NCBI GenBank assembly: GCA_964349045.1 | Contig: CAYGFI010000012.1 | Location: forward strand, 1 to 56,804 | Source of the DNA: JACJXF01 sp964349045 | Lineage (GTDB): Bacteria; Bacteroidota; Bacteroidia; Bacteroidales; GCA-2748055 | Length of the DNA stretch: 56,804 nt | Direction of reading: 5' to 3' | Shown: piece by piece, positions 36,894-46,594 of the stretch | How positions within the stretch are numbered: the first letter of the stretch is position 1 | How the letters are laid out: each line of letters opens with the position of its first letter | Notes under the pieces: model-generated | Told to the model about the DNA's origin: nothing | Database searches by the model: none | Seen by the model: only the letters and a program-made list of their open reading frames with translations | Translations under genes and position numbers: made by a program

Positions 36894-37040
36894 TGTGTTT
36901 TGTGATTAAGCGTTTAGTATAATAAACAAGTTTCATATAAAGCTTATAAAGAATGGTGAAAATATTTGCATGGAATTGATCCTCCCGCGAAAACAGGAAG
37001 CAAATCTTCGTAAATTTTATCAGGTTTCTGTTATTGAAAA

Positions 37041-39812
37041 CTACTCGAATCTAAAATACAATACTCCTTGCTTTGGTGGAAAGAGAAAAGTCGAATTCAA
37101 CTGACTCTGCGGCCCCATGACATGAGTGGCCTGAAACTTCGTTCCAATTGGCGAAATGGCATCCAGGAAACCTATATCTCCCTGCGGGAAAGTCGGACTG
37201 GTATTGGTATTGTATGCCCCAACCGGATCGGCAGGTCTGTATAGCTGGAGAAACATGCCCTCATCAGGGGTTGAAATGGTAATATTTCCTGACCTGGTTA
37301 GAAAAACAACCTGTCGGACATCTGCATAGTACCCTGGTAATTCAGGATAGTCATAAGATTCACCCGTTATAGTATTGTTAGGGGTCTTTTCCCACCAGCC
37401 AAACTGTGTTCCCAACAGACGGTTTTTCCAAACCCGGTATGGACCGCGACCCAGGTAATCCAATTTTATAAGCTCCTCCTCGGGTAAATTAAAACTTATG
37501 CCCATGTATGGCCTTGCTTCCGAATATTTGTATATGTATTCCATCTCTGGTTCTTTATTTTCTTTAATGATCCATTTAACCTGCATCCACTCCTGCCGGT
37601 CTTTTCCGGAATAGCTTGCTGATATCTCAACAGCATGGTTTCGTTTGACTGTCTCAAACTTAGTGAGACTGAGTTCTGCACCCGCAAGCTGAGGTCCTCC
37701 ATAAAAGGGTACGACTCCCTTTAAAGTCTCAATCCTTTCAAGGTATCCGGTTTTTTTACTGAATTTGTACTTTATTTGCGAAGAGATTACTGTAACCGTG
37801 CTATCGGTTTCTGATACTTCAGGTAAAACTTTGGTAGTTTCAGCTAATTTATTAGAAACCGGTCCTTTATTTTTTAAGGGCCAGCTCCAGGTAAAGATTT
37901 CATTTCCCCGGGGATCAATCGCTGTAAGGTACAATGCATCATAGCTCTGCCAGTTTTCCGGAAGCTGTAAATTCAATATTCCGGGTGAATCGGGCGGCAC
38001 ATCCGGTGAGTTGATGAACCCTTCAACAGATTTTGCTTCTGAGGCTTTATGGGTATCCGTAAAAGGGAATGAGCTTAATTTCCATCTGAATGTACATTGG
38101 CTGGCATTGGTAAAGGAATAACGGTTTTCAAACCAGATTCTCCCGTCAAAACCGGAGGGTATTGTTTTCCGGTTGATAACTATGGGTGACCAGATCTCTT
38201 TAATGGTAAAAAAGCTCGCTTCTTTTTCATAGCCCGGGCCCAGGATCCCATCCGGGGCATGGTTACTGTCGGTATCTATAATCCCGCCTTTATCGGTGCG
38301 ATTAATACCCTCATCCTGGAATACCCATAGAAAGCCTCCACCCAGGCATCGGTGTTGCATCATCAGGTTCCAGAAGTCTTCCAGGCCGGCTCCATGGCCT
38401 CCATCGTAAAGTCCGTGCATGAATTCGGTAGGCATATAAATGTCAGATCCATAAAGTACCGTGTTTTGAACCATATTGAAATCGGGGTAATGTTTGGTAT
38501 TTAAACCGTTAAAATTGTCCCATGGGTGGATTACCGTTCTTTTCTGGGGATCATACAATGCGAAATCATCAACGAGGTTTCTGTTCCATCCTCCTTCATT
38601 TCCATTATCCCAGAAGAGTATGGATGGGTGGTTCACGTCATCCCCGACCAGTTCTTTTACTAACACGGGTCCGGCAATATCATCGTAAGCTTTTTGCCAG
38701 CCGGCCAGCTCATCTAACACATACAAGCCAATGGAATCGCATGCATCGAGAAAATGGTCATCGGGGCTGTAATGCGACATCCGGACGGCATTCATATTCA
38801 TCTCACGAATCAGGTTTACATCCTTTATGCTTATGGCTTTACTGAGCGTTTTCCCCGTTTCAACATTGGTAGAATGGCGGTTAACACCTTTTAGAATAAC
38901 CCGGGAGCCATTTACATAGATTCCTTCTCCCTCGCGGACCTCAATGGTACGAAACCCAAATTTTGTCTCTGCCTGATGAATTACCTGGTCTTTATCCAGA
39001 ATGGAAATTCTTATTTTATAGAGATCAGGGAATTCGGCCGACCATGGTTTGATTGCATCATATTTACCTGTCAGTCGTACCATTTGTAAAGGTTTTTCAG
39101 GGGATACAATTATTGCCGGTCCGGCTGGCCGACCGTCTGCTGAGAAAACTTCGGCTTCAAGTCTTTCACCCTTTTTCAGGTTATTGCAAAAAACATCTGC
39201 CGAGATAGATCCATCTGCCCTGGCATCGATAGCAACTCGTTCAATATGATGATCCGGCACAACTTCAAGGTACACCGGTCTGTAAATCCCGCCAAAGATC
39301 CAGTAATCGCATGAACGTTCGGCATCATTTACGGATTTATTCGCCGACATTTTACTCACTTCAACTTCAAGAATATTTGTATTTCCCATTTTAACAAACC
39401 GGGTGATGTCGTATTTGAAACGATTGAAAGCTCCCTGGTGCACCGGACCAGCCGACTGGTTATTAATTTTTACTTCAGTGTCGGTCATTGATCCTTCAAA
39501 AACTATAAATACGATTTGATTTTTGAAATGTCCAGGAACAATAAATGAAGTTTTATAAAGTCCCTTTTCACCGGCTTTTTGCTTGTCGTGGCCATAATTA
39601 TATTCTCCGAAACCCTGCTGTTCCCAGCAGGAAGGAACAGGAATTTTTGTCCATTCGCCACTCTTCCTTCCCCCGGTACAATAAAAATCCCAATCGACGG
39701 TCTGGTCGCTGCCGGTACCTGACAGGTATTGACGGATCGTTTGTTGTGCGAAAATACCAGGAGAGATGGCAAAGCTTAAGTATAGCGAAACAGAGAATAT
39801 ACTATTTTTCAT
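37041..39812 (-). CDS. GH2 family glycoside hydrolase (beta-galactosidase-like), exported
   Basis: This 923-residue protein has a signal peptide ending ISPGIFAQ. The sugar-binding domain (about 30-190) contains WTKIPVPSCWEQQGFGEYNY, the immunoglobulin-like middle domain spans about 190-290, and the TIM-barrel domain begins about 295 (VILKGVNRHSTNVETGKTL). The acid/base is E406 in W-D-N-G-N-E-G-G-W-N and the likely nucleophile is E463 in PTEFMHG. A large C-terminal domain with the aromatic LGRGPYRVWKNRLLG motif is typical of beta-galactosidase small-chain domains. It cleaves a beta-linked terminal sugar in the periplasm. It is the last gene of the minus-strand locus, 33 bases after the kinase; activity on a beta-galactoside is possible but not shown. 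Confidence 0.85.
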   Translation of the reverse strand: MKNSIFSVSLYLSFAISPGIFAQQTIRQYLSGTGSDQTVDWDFYCTGGRKSGEWTKIPVPSCWEQQGFGEYNYGHDKQKAGEKGLYKTSFIVPGHFKNQIVFIVFEGSMTDTEVKINNQSAGPVHQGAFNRFKYDITRFVKMGNTNILEVEVSKMSANKSVNDAERSCDYWIFGGIYRPVYLEVVPDHHIERVAIDARADGSISADVFCNNLKKGERLEAEVFSADGRPAGPAIIVSPEKPLQMVRLTGKYDAIKPWSAEFPDLYKIRISILDKDQVIHQAETKFGFRTIEVREGEGIYVNGSRVILKGVNRHSTNVETGKTLSKAISIKDVNLIREMNMNAVRMSHYSPDDHFLDACDSIGLYVLDELAGWQKAYDDIAGPVLVKELVGDDVNHPSILFWDNGNEGGWNRNLVDDFALYDPQKRTVIHPWDNFNGLNTKHYPDFNMVQNTVLYGSDIYMPTEFMHGLYDGGHGAGLEDFWNLMMQHRCLGGGFLWVFQDEGINRTDKGGIIDTDSNHAPDGILGPGYEKEASFFTIKEIWSPIVINRKTIPSGFDGRIWFENRYSFTNASQCTFRWKLSSFPFTDTHKASEAKSVEGFINSPDVPPDSPGILNLQLPENWQSYDALYLTAIDPRGNEIFTWSWPLKNKGPVSNKLAETTKVLPEVSETDSTVTVISSQIKYKFSKKTGYLERIETLKGVVPFYGGPQLAGAELSLTKFETVKRNHAVEISASYSGKDRQEWMQVKWIIKENKEPEMEYIYKYSEARPYMGISFNLPEEELIKLDYLGRGPYRVWKNRLLGTQFGWWEKTPNNTITGESYDYPELPGYYADVRQVVFLTRSGNITISTPDEGMFLQLYRPADPVGAYNTNTSPTFPQGDIGFLDAISPIGTKFQATHVMGPQSQLNSTFLFPPKQGVLYFRFE

Positions 39813-39845
39813 TTCGTGGGATTTATTAATCTTACGGAAGAAGGT

Positions 39846-41339
39846 TTATTTCAGGTTCTTCAACGCAGGATACAATTTTTTATAAACCTCAAATTTTCTG
39901 TTATAGTGATCTGACTGATTCGGTTCAACTTTAGCAACCGGTTTTACCCAATTCCTGGCAATATCGCTGACTTTCTCCTTTGTATGGGCAGCTTTTGCCA
40001 GCATAGCCACTCCCATGCATCCGGCTTCGGTAACATCTAATATGCTTATCGGTTTTCCTATAACATCTGCTTTTAACCGGATATGTTTGAGCGAACGGGC
40101 GCCTCCCCCGATAATCCGTAATTCCTTTACCTCATAACCTGATTGTTCAAGAATATCAAGATTTAAACGTATTTCAAAGGCGACTCCCTCTAAAAGAGCC
40201 TTGAGAATTTCTTCTCGGGAAACGGTCAGGTCCAGCCCCAGAATTGCCCCTTTTACTGAAACATCAAAATACGGGGTACCGGTGGGTGTAAAATAAGGCA
40301 AAACAAGAAGTCGGGATGGTTCTTCCGGCATTTTATCCAGCAATAGAGTATAAGGGTCACAATTCGTTTTTCCGGCAAGTTCTGATTCCATCGTTCCGAA
40401 CTCATCTCTGAACCATTTCAGAAGATTTCCCCCGGTAAGGCTGAATGCTACGGTTGCATACGTTTCCGGCGCCGTATGATCATAGGTACAAAGGTTATTT
40501 TTGCGGAGATTGTCGGAAAACAGGGGCTTTTTGAAAGCCGGTGTAATACATTCAACGGTTCCGGAGGTATAAACTGCAATACCTGGTTCAATAGCTCCGG
40601 CGCCAAGGGCCGCGCAGGGCTGATCATGTCCTCCGGTAACCACAAAAGTATTTTCAGAAAGATTCAGTTCATTTGCAATTTCATTCTTTACATACCCGGC
40701 GACACTTCCTGATTGTAAAGGATTTGAAAGTTGTTCTTTTCTGATCCCTGCCTGATCGAGTATCTCATCATTCCAGTTATGGTTGATAACATCAAAGAGC
40801 ATTGTTCTGCCAGCCAGGGGCCAGCCCATAGACGGGTTTTTAACTCCCAGCCTGAACTGTAGCAGATCTTCAAAGCAAAGAATCCTTTCAGACTTCGCCC
40901 AGATATCACGCATATTTTCTTTTATCCAGAGTAATTTGAATAAAGAAAACATGGGATGCGGTGTATGTCCTGTTATATGGTACAGTTTTACTTCCCCGAA
41001 TTTCTCCGTCCACGGTCCAATCAGATCATTCGCCCTGATATCGGAAGAAACAAGAGCATTACACAGAGCATTCCCTTCCTTATCAATTAATGTAAATGCT
41101 TCTCCCTGGCTTGAAATTCCCAAACCCCTTATAGAACCAGGCTCAACCTGTGAAGCAGATTCTCTGATCACTTCAAAGCACTTCCGGATAACTTCATCAG
41201 TATCAAGTTCCGCCCATCCCGGGTATTTCGATATAATATTATATTCACGGTAGGCAATGGATATTTGCCTGCCATCTTCATTAAAAATTACAGCCTTGCA
41301 TCCGCTTGTACCAATATCAATGCCGATATAATGGTTCAT
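39846..41339 (-). CDS. FGGY-family carbohydrate kinase
   Basis: From ATG 41339 (MNHYIGIDIGTSGCKAVIFN) the protein has 497 residues, the normal family size. The N-terminal phosphate-binding loop is DIGTSG at residues 8-13. Later blocks are VTGGHDQPCAALGAGAIEPG and the FGGY signature region RIIGGGARSLKHIRLKADVI near residue 425. FGGY kinases phosphorylate xylulose, ribulose, gluconate, glycerol or fuculose; the sequence alone does not decide. Lying 55 bases after an isomerase of the L-fucose/D-arabinose type and with two GH172 genes nearby, a ribulokinase-like role on D-ribulose is the best inference, xylulokinase second. Confidence 0.85.
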   Translation of the reverse strand: MNHYIGIDIGTSGCKAVIFNEDGRQISIAYREYNIISKYPGWAELDTDEVIRKCFEVIRESASQVEPGSIRGLGISSQGEAFTLIDKEGNALCNALVSSDIRANDLIGPWTEKFGEVKLYHITGHTPHPMFSLFKLLWIKENMRDIWAKSERILCFEDLLQFRLGVKNPSMGWPLAGRTMLFDVINHNWNDEILDQAGIRKEQLSNPLQSGSVAGYVKNEIANELNLSENTFVVTGGHDQPCAALGAGAIEPGIAVYTSGTVECITPAFKKPLFSDNLRKNNLCTYDHTAPETYATVAFSLTGGNLLKWFRDEFGTMESELAGKTNCDPYTLLLDKMPEEPSRLLVLPYFTPTGTPYFDVSVKGAILGLDLTVSREEILKALLEGVAFEIRLNLDILEQSGYEVKELRIIGGGARSLKHIRLKADVIGKPISILDVTEAGCMGVAMLAKAAHTKEKVSDIARNWVKPVAKVEPNQSDHYNRKFEVYKKLYPALKNLK

Positions 41340-41394
41340 AGAGATCTCAATTAAGCTTATCAAAGCCGAAGATAATCAATAACAATAATTTTCT

Positions 41395-42777
41395 TTAAAG
41401 TGCGATTGCTTTAATTCCTGTGATCTCACAAAAGGCCTTTAGCTCTTCGTATAGATTTGCTCCATATCCCAGGCAGGCATATTCATTATTCCAGGCCTGC
41501 AGGAGTGCATCAATATCACATTCTGCTTTAACAAATCCATGGGGCCAGAAAGGGATACCGCATTCATTTTTTCTCTTTTCAAGCTGACCGGCAGGTGGTT
41601 CGAAAATGGTACAACGAGTAATTACCATCTCAAATTTCCCATCGTTTCTGCCAAGTCTTGCCAGAACACCTTCGCCTACTTTACACACCAGCTTTACCGA
41701 TATTCCACCGGCTTCACCTTCTGTTGGAATCCCGTGTTCCGCAAAACCTGCAGGGCCAAGTTTTCCTGCTAAGGAAGGAGGACATGCACCGTCTCCGATT
41801 ATTTTAATTTCATTATTTGATTTATCCACGTGCTGCAAATCGCCGTAATAAACCGGTTCTTTGCTTAGATCTGTCAAACATTTAACGGTGAGGGCAGTAT
41901 TAAAATCACCAAGGGTTGAGGTGCCCATTCCGTCTTCGAGCATCATACTCTGGGCAAAACAGGTGGCACTGTATGTGTCACCAAGTCCCGGGAATGACTG
42001 GATAGTGTAAAAATCCCATTCATTTTTAAGTAAGACTTTTTTTATAGCAAGGTAAAGACGAATTGAACGCTCAGCCTGCTTGTTATCGGGAATTCCCTCC
42101 GAAAAAAGTTTTTGGATTTTTTCCTTAGCTTGTTTGATTTCTTCTTTGGTTATCTTTTCGGCTGTATCGAGAAGTTCTGCTGTATCTCTCGAATCGATAT
42201 CGATACCGAAAGTTTTCATCCATTGTGAAGGATCCGCTGCGCCACAGGTCTGTCCCATACCCCGGCCCCCAAAGGTCCCAATTGTGGTCATGTTCAGTGA
42301 ATTCTTCATGGAATATGCCCGGCAATATGATGTGATTTTTTCAATTTCCTTTGGATCATCAGAACTGCCATAAACATATCTGTGCTGAAGGCCGATTTCC
42401 TTTAACGCGCCCTGCATAACCATGCCCCCGACAGGTCTCCATCCCTGGCTACCCGGATTGGTCCAGAGGACTATCCCTTTACCGGAAGCCGCAAAATCAC
42501 GGATCGCAGCAATTAAATGAGCAGACCACACCCAGGTACCGGAGAATAATACGATAGCATCAATATCATCCATCTTCTTAAATAACCTCAGACATTTTTT
42601 AGCTTCCTGTTTTGTGGAAAGAATGGTATCATGTTCCAGGAGTTCCAGTCCCGCTTTGTTTAATGCTTTCTTCGCATTTGAAATTATTTTTTCATCAATA
42701 AATGGTGTCCCCATGGGGTCCACAAGCCCGTCTTTATGTACGCCAAATACAATAAAGCCAATTTTTGTTTTAATCAT
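41395..42777 (-). CDS. L-fucose/D-arabinose isomerase-like protein
   Basis: This 460-residue cytoplasmic protein has the order of the L-fucose/L-arabinose isomerase superfamily. It has an N-terminal Rossmann-like half (MIKTKIGFIVFGVHKDGLVD, IDAIVLFSGTWVWSA) and a central TFGGRGMGQTCG-type segment. The C-terminal half has FPGLGDTYSATCFAQSMM, an acidic DGMGTSTLGDFNTALT, and a DGACPPSLAGKLGPAGFAEH block. Fucose isomerases of the E. coli FucI type (about 590 residues) also convert D-arabinose to D-ribulose; this one is shorter. With a kinase directly downstream and no aldolase, the step D-arabinose to D-ribulose is the best guess. It is co-transcribed with kinase, GH172 and GH116 genes. Confidence 0.75.
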   Translation of the reverse strand: MIKTKIGFIVFGVHKDGLVDPMGTPFIDEKIISNAKKALNKAGLELLEHDTILSTKQEAKKCLRLFKKMDDIDAIVLFSGTWVWSAHLIAAIRDFAASGKGIVLWTNPGSQGWRPVGGMVMQGALKEIGLQHRYVYGSSDDPKEIEKITSYCRAYSMKNSLNMTTIGTFGGRGMGQTCGAADPSQWMKTFGIDIDSRDTAELLDTAEKITKEEIKQAKEKIQKLFSEGIPDNKQAERSIRLYLAIKKVLLKNEWDFYTIQSFPGLGDTYSATCFAQSMMLEDGMGTSTLGDFNTALTVKCLTDLSKEPVYYGDLQHVDKSNNEIKIIGDGACPPSLAGKLGPAGFAEHGIPTEGEAGGISVKLVCKVGEGVLARLGRNDGKFEMVITRCTIFEPPAGQLEKRKNECGIPFWPHGFVKAECDIDALLQAWNNEYACLGYGANLYEELKAFCEITGIKAIAL

Positions 42778-42832
42778 TTTATGATTCTTTCAAGGTTTAA
42801 TATGTAGTTCAGATTCTTTTTCAGGGAGAGAA

Positions 42833-44026
42833 TTATTTTGGTTCAGGGGATTTTTCATTTCCCCACAAAGTGGGATTACTGTCTTTTTCCAACCGCCAGG
42901 AGTGTCGCCATAAGTGAATTTCAGACGCTCCGATTAATGGCATATGCTCTCTTTCTGTTTTGGTAAACGATCTGGGCAGGTCTGAAGCTTTATCCTGATA
43001 CCAGTATGCAACAGACGCCAGATCGAGGGTAAGATTGTTGTTATGACCATGTTCGATGGTGAACTTGCATGATTTATCGAAATATACCGGGTCAGCAATA
43101 AAAAACCTGTAAATATGCGTATGTCCGAGCCAGCCGGTTTCATTATTTACCCGGGGATATCCAAAATAGGGATGCTGCAACAGTTCTTTCGGACACCAGG
43201 AAGTGTTAAAGAAATCTTCAGTACCGGTTCCGTTAAAAGTGGGTAAGGTATCGCCATCAATAAAAACCATTTCGTCACCTTCGCCATACCACATGGTTGT
43301 CGGGCAATTGACATAATAATTCACCCCGACAAACTGTCCTTTTCCTTTTATGTCGGCAAAGATGTAATTATTTGTTCCATACTTATTTTCACCAAATTTT
43401 CCAAGAAGACCCCACTCATTTTCTCCGTCAGGAAGCGCTTTGGTAATCTCATGATTATACCATGCATGAAAACGACCTGAGTTTTTAGGGATCAGAGGCA
43501 TTTCGTTATAGTTGATATTAAAATAAAAATTTGAAATTTCTCTTCCGGTCTGGTTTTCTATTTCAATTTTAGCTCCATTGGAAAATGGCATTGCAAAGTA
43601 GCAGACATAAGATTTGCCCCATCCGGGAGTTACAGAAAGGGGTGTGCTTATAAAATTATATGCTTCATTCCAGCCATTTCCAAAGAAAGGACCGATAGGT
43701 GACTCCACCGATGGATAAGGATTCCCATCCCAGTACATCCTGATAATAATATCGTTACGGTTCAGCTTCGCGGCTTCCGGTCCAATAGTGATCCACATAT
43801 GAGTAATTACACCGGCGCCTTTGACATCCATCAGGGTTGCTTTTGCACCGTCCTGTATTGCACTCAGGCAATCACCGTTTCCGCCTGTTTTATCAGCGCT
43901 GCTAACCTGCCTGGATTTGACATCTTTTTTTATTTGTGAAAGCTGGGACATTTCATTTCCAAAATCCTGGGAGAAAAGTGAACCCGAATAAAAGAAAATA
44001 ACAATAAAAATTAGTATTCGTTTCAT
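42833..44026 (-). CDS. GH172 (DUF2961) glycoside hydrolase, single-domain
   Basis: This 397-residue protein has a signal peptide ending YSGSLFSQ. It has the DUF2961 core: LMDVKGAGVITHMWITI, SPIGPFFGNGWN, YVCYFAMPFSNGAKIEIENQ, and the catalytic segment TTMWYGEGDEMVFIDGDTLP then GTGTEDFF. E249 and E270, in GEGDE and GTGTED, are 21 residues apart, which matches the spacing of the catalytic glutamates I recall for the founding enzyme (alpha-D-fructofuranosidase/difructose dianhydride synthase). Known GH172 members act on D-fructofuranose or D-arabinofuranose linkages, the latter in D-arabinan breakdown. It is exported, 21 bases after the GH116-like gene. Confidence 0.85.
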   Translation of the reverse strand: MKRILIFIVIFFYSGSLFSQDFGNEMSQLSQIKKDVKSRQVSSADKTGGNGDCLSAIQDGAKATLMDVKGAGVITHMWITIGPEAAKLNRNDIIIRMYWDGNPYPSVESPIGPFFGNGWNEAYNFISTPLSVTPGWGKSYVCYFAMPFSNGAKIEIENQTGREISNFYFNINYNEMPLIPKNSGRFHAWYNHEITKALPDGENEWGLLGKFGENKYGTNNYIFADIKGKGQFVGVNYYVNCPTTMWYGEGDEMVFIDGDTLPTFNGTGTEDFFNTSWCPKELLQHPYFGYPRVNNETGWLGHTHIYRFFIADPVYFDKSCKFTIEHGHNNNLTLDLASVAYWYQDKASDLPRSFTKTEREHMPLIGASEIHLWRHSWRLEKDSNPTLWGNEKSPEPK

Positions 44027-44047
44027 TTCAGTAAGTTTTGAGGGTTA

Positions 44048-46561
44048 TTAATTTGCCAGTTGTTTTTCCTTACCTGATACCATTACTTTTAAGGCATCAA
44101 TAGTTCCATAGACAACATTTATAAAAGGATTTCCAGACTTGAGACCAACAGTGCCAAACCCGGTTTCAGTGGAAAGAAAACTTGTAAAATCGCCCAACTT
44201 TGAGTTAATGTATAAAGTCCGTTCAATAGCATCATAACGAACACCGGTAATACCTTCCAGCATGGCATAACTTGCCATGGCCCGGGCATACCAGCTTCCG
44301 CATTCATATTCATTAAACGGGTTACGATTCTTACCATCATATCGCTCTCTGCATTCCCGAACAATCTCCAGGCCTTTCTCAACCTCTCCCTTGAACATCA
44401 GATGACTGGCAACCTGGTATTCAATCCCGGTCCATACTTCGTTACTGTATACAAATGGCAATGATAATTCACCGCCTTTTGGCCATGTACAAAGTAACAA
44501 CCCTCCATCCTTCCCCGCAGCAAAAGTGGGTCTTTGAGGATTCGCGTGATCAGACAGGTCTGTCCGGAGGTTATATTTATAAACTGCCTCAAGATGACTG
44601 GTTACTTTAGCATTGTCCAGTATCTCATCCAATCCGCAAACTGTTGCTATCCACATTCCCAGAACCCCATCCGACAAACAACCCTTGCCATACTGATACT
44701 TAGGGCCTTCTTTCTTCATCAGTTCTAATGCTTCACCTGAATATGTTGTGCCTATACTTATTTTAGCAGATTCAACAGGGTTTGGTGATTTCAATCCTTC
44801 CCAGATTACTTTCTGAATAAAGTACTCACCATCGTATAAATCAGATTCCATAAATGCTTTTCCTTTTGACAGAAGGGTTTCATACTTATCATAAGGAACA
44901 TCTGCTACCTTACACATCTCAATAACAGAAGTCAGAGCGCCAAGGTAGAAACTGGTGCACATACCATCCGGGCCCCAGAATTCAATATCGTATGTATTGT
45001 GATGGGGTTCTTCCAGGTAACCTTTATAGCCGGGATCCCAGGTTTCAATGCAATAATCTAAACTTTTTTTAACAAAAGGGAACAGGTCTTTCATCCATTC
45101 GGTATTGCCACTAATTCTCCATTCCCGGTATACTTTCATGATACCTCCTAATTGTCCGTCAGCAGCCGCATAAAAGTTATGTCCGGTTTCGCAAACCGGC
45201 AAAGCTGATCTGAACGACTGATGCCCCTCTGCATTCTGGCTGATCTTGAATTCCGTTTCACGAAGCGTTCTTTCCAAAGCCGGAAAAAGGTGAGGGATAG
45301 CCTGTGCATAATTCCAGACGTGTGTACAGGAACCATGGCAGCAGCCTTGATTATCGCTGCAGCCTTCCCATGCCCATAGCTTTCCGTCACGTTGTCTTAA
45401 AATGGTTGGAGATTTAATAATGGTCAGATTTGCTGCTACAGCCTCTATAACTTCCGGTGGTAAAGTGGAGGAGAAAAATGCATCCCGGAAAAGTTCAGTG
45501 TTTTTCTTTAATTCGGAATAATTCTCTGTCCAATAACTTATGACCTCATTTATGTCTTTAAATTTTCCTGCATACCAGGGTTTATAGGTCGATGTGCAGC
45601 AACTGCTTCCCGGAATACATCCGATTGTAAGTTTGGAATCAGGCATATACCAACAGAAATTTACTGCAATAGTTTTTTCTTCGCCAGCCTGTAATGAAAA
45701 TGGGACATAAATTGAAGCTCCGGGCGCTGATGTTTCAACAGGAGGGTTGGAAGGGATGAACCCTGAACTAATATTTTTCCAGAGGATCATATATGGGTCA
45801 AACCATTGTCCTCTGAACCAGCAATAATCGACTACGGCATGATCATCATCCACATAGGCTGAGAATCCTCTGCTGCCTGCCGGGAAATCAACGTTTTCGG
45901 GTCCTGTCAACGTAAAACCGTTCTTTGTTTTCAGGATGCGGCCAACATTTTCAGCAATAATATTTCTTGAATTCCATGAAAAGACTGCTTCAATCTCTTT
46001 GCCGGAATTGTTTTTAAATTTATACTCCATTGCACCAACCGGAAGACTTGAATTATCCTGGTCTGTAGGAATAAAAGGGCTCCAGCCTGAAATTTCCACA
46101 TCTAAAGGAACATCCTTGTCGGCCAATTTCAGTGTAGCAAAAGGGAATCGTGGTAAAAAACTTCCATTTTCAAATCGTGGAAGTCCGTAGCTTTTTCCCG
46201 GAGAGCCATTTGATGATCCTCCAGGCCCAAATAGTTTCCATTCGGGAACCTGAGCTTCTAAAATCTTTGCGCCATTTTCCATTCCCGTGACACTAATTGC
46301 TGCGAAGGAAATGGGTTCATTAAAAATTTCCGGCTTATTATTGATGGAAAGGTGAGAAATTGAACCTGTTCCATCCATACAAAACATACCGGCCCCGATT
46401 CCTCCAATTGGAAAAGATACCCTATCGAGGTACTTTCCTGAATAATCGCTGTTAAACTTATGACCACCAGTACCTGAACTCACCTTTTTTTCTGAACATG
46501 AAAATATGATGATTCCGGAAATGATCACCGCCAGTAAGCTTAATCGTTTAAATTTTTTCAT
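44048..46561 (-). CDS. GH116-like glycoside hydrolase, lipoprotein
   Basis: From ATG 46561 the protein has 837 residues with a lipoprotein signal peptide (LLAVIISGIIIFSC). The N-terminal beta-sandwich has the GH116 opening YLDRVSFPIGGIGAGMFCMD then GTGSISHLSI. The C-terminal (alpha/alpha)6 barrel has CSDNQGCCHGSCTHVWNYAQ near residue 400, the acid/base region HHNTYDIEFWGPDGMCTSFY near residue 530, and QRPTFAAGKDGGLLLCTWPK. GH116 contains beta-glucosidases, beta-xylosidases and glucosylceramidases, but several Bacteroidota members have uncertain activity. It is probably surface- or periplasm-anchored and works with the two GH172 proteins around it. Confidence 0.8.
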   Translation of the reverse strand: MKKFKRLSLLAVIISGIIIFSCSEKKVSSGTGGHKFNSDYSGKYLDRVSFPIGGIGAGMFCMDGTGSISHLSINNKPEIFNEPISFAAISVTGMENGAKILEAQVPEWKLFGPGGSSNGSPGKSYGLPRFENGSFLPRFPFATLKLADKDVPLDVEISGWSPFIPTDQDNSSLPVGAMEYKFKNNSGKEIEAVFSWNSRNIIAENVGRILKTKNGFTLTGPENVDFPAGSRGFSAYVDDDHAVVDYCWFRGQWFDPYMILWKNISSGFIPSNPPVETSAPGASIYVPFSLQAGEEKTIAVNFCWYMPDSKLTIGCIPGSSCCTSTYKPWYAGKFKDINEVISYWTENYSELKKNTELFRDAFFSSTLPPEVIEAVAANLTIIKSPTILRQRDGKLWAWEGCSDNQGCCHGSCTHVWNYAQAIPHLFPALERTLRETEFKISQNAEGHQSFRSALPVCETGHNFYAAADGQLGGIMKVYREWRISGNTEWMKDLFPFVKKSLDYCIETWDPGYKGYLEEPHHNTYDIEFWGPDGMCTSFYLGALTSVIEMCKVADVPYDKYETLLSKGKAFMESDLYDGEYFIQKVIWEGLKSPNPVESAKISIGTTYSGEALELMKKEGPKYQYGKGCLSDGVLGMWIATVCGLDEILDNAKVTSHLEAVYKYNLRTDLSDHANPQRPTFAAGKDGGLLLCTWPKGGELSLPFVYSNEVWTGIEYQVASHLMFKGEVEKGLEIVRECRERYDGKNRNPFNEYECGSWYARAMASYAMLEGITGVRYDAIERTLYINSKLGDFTSFLSTETGFGTVGLKSGNPFINVVYGTIDALKVMVSGKEKQLAN

Positions 46562-46594
46562 AATTTTATTATTAGCAGTCAAATGAAACGAAGG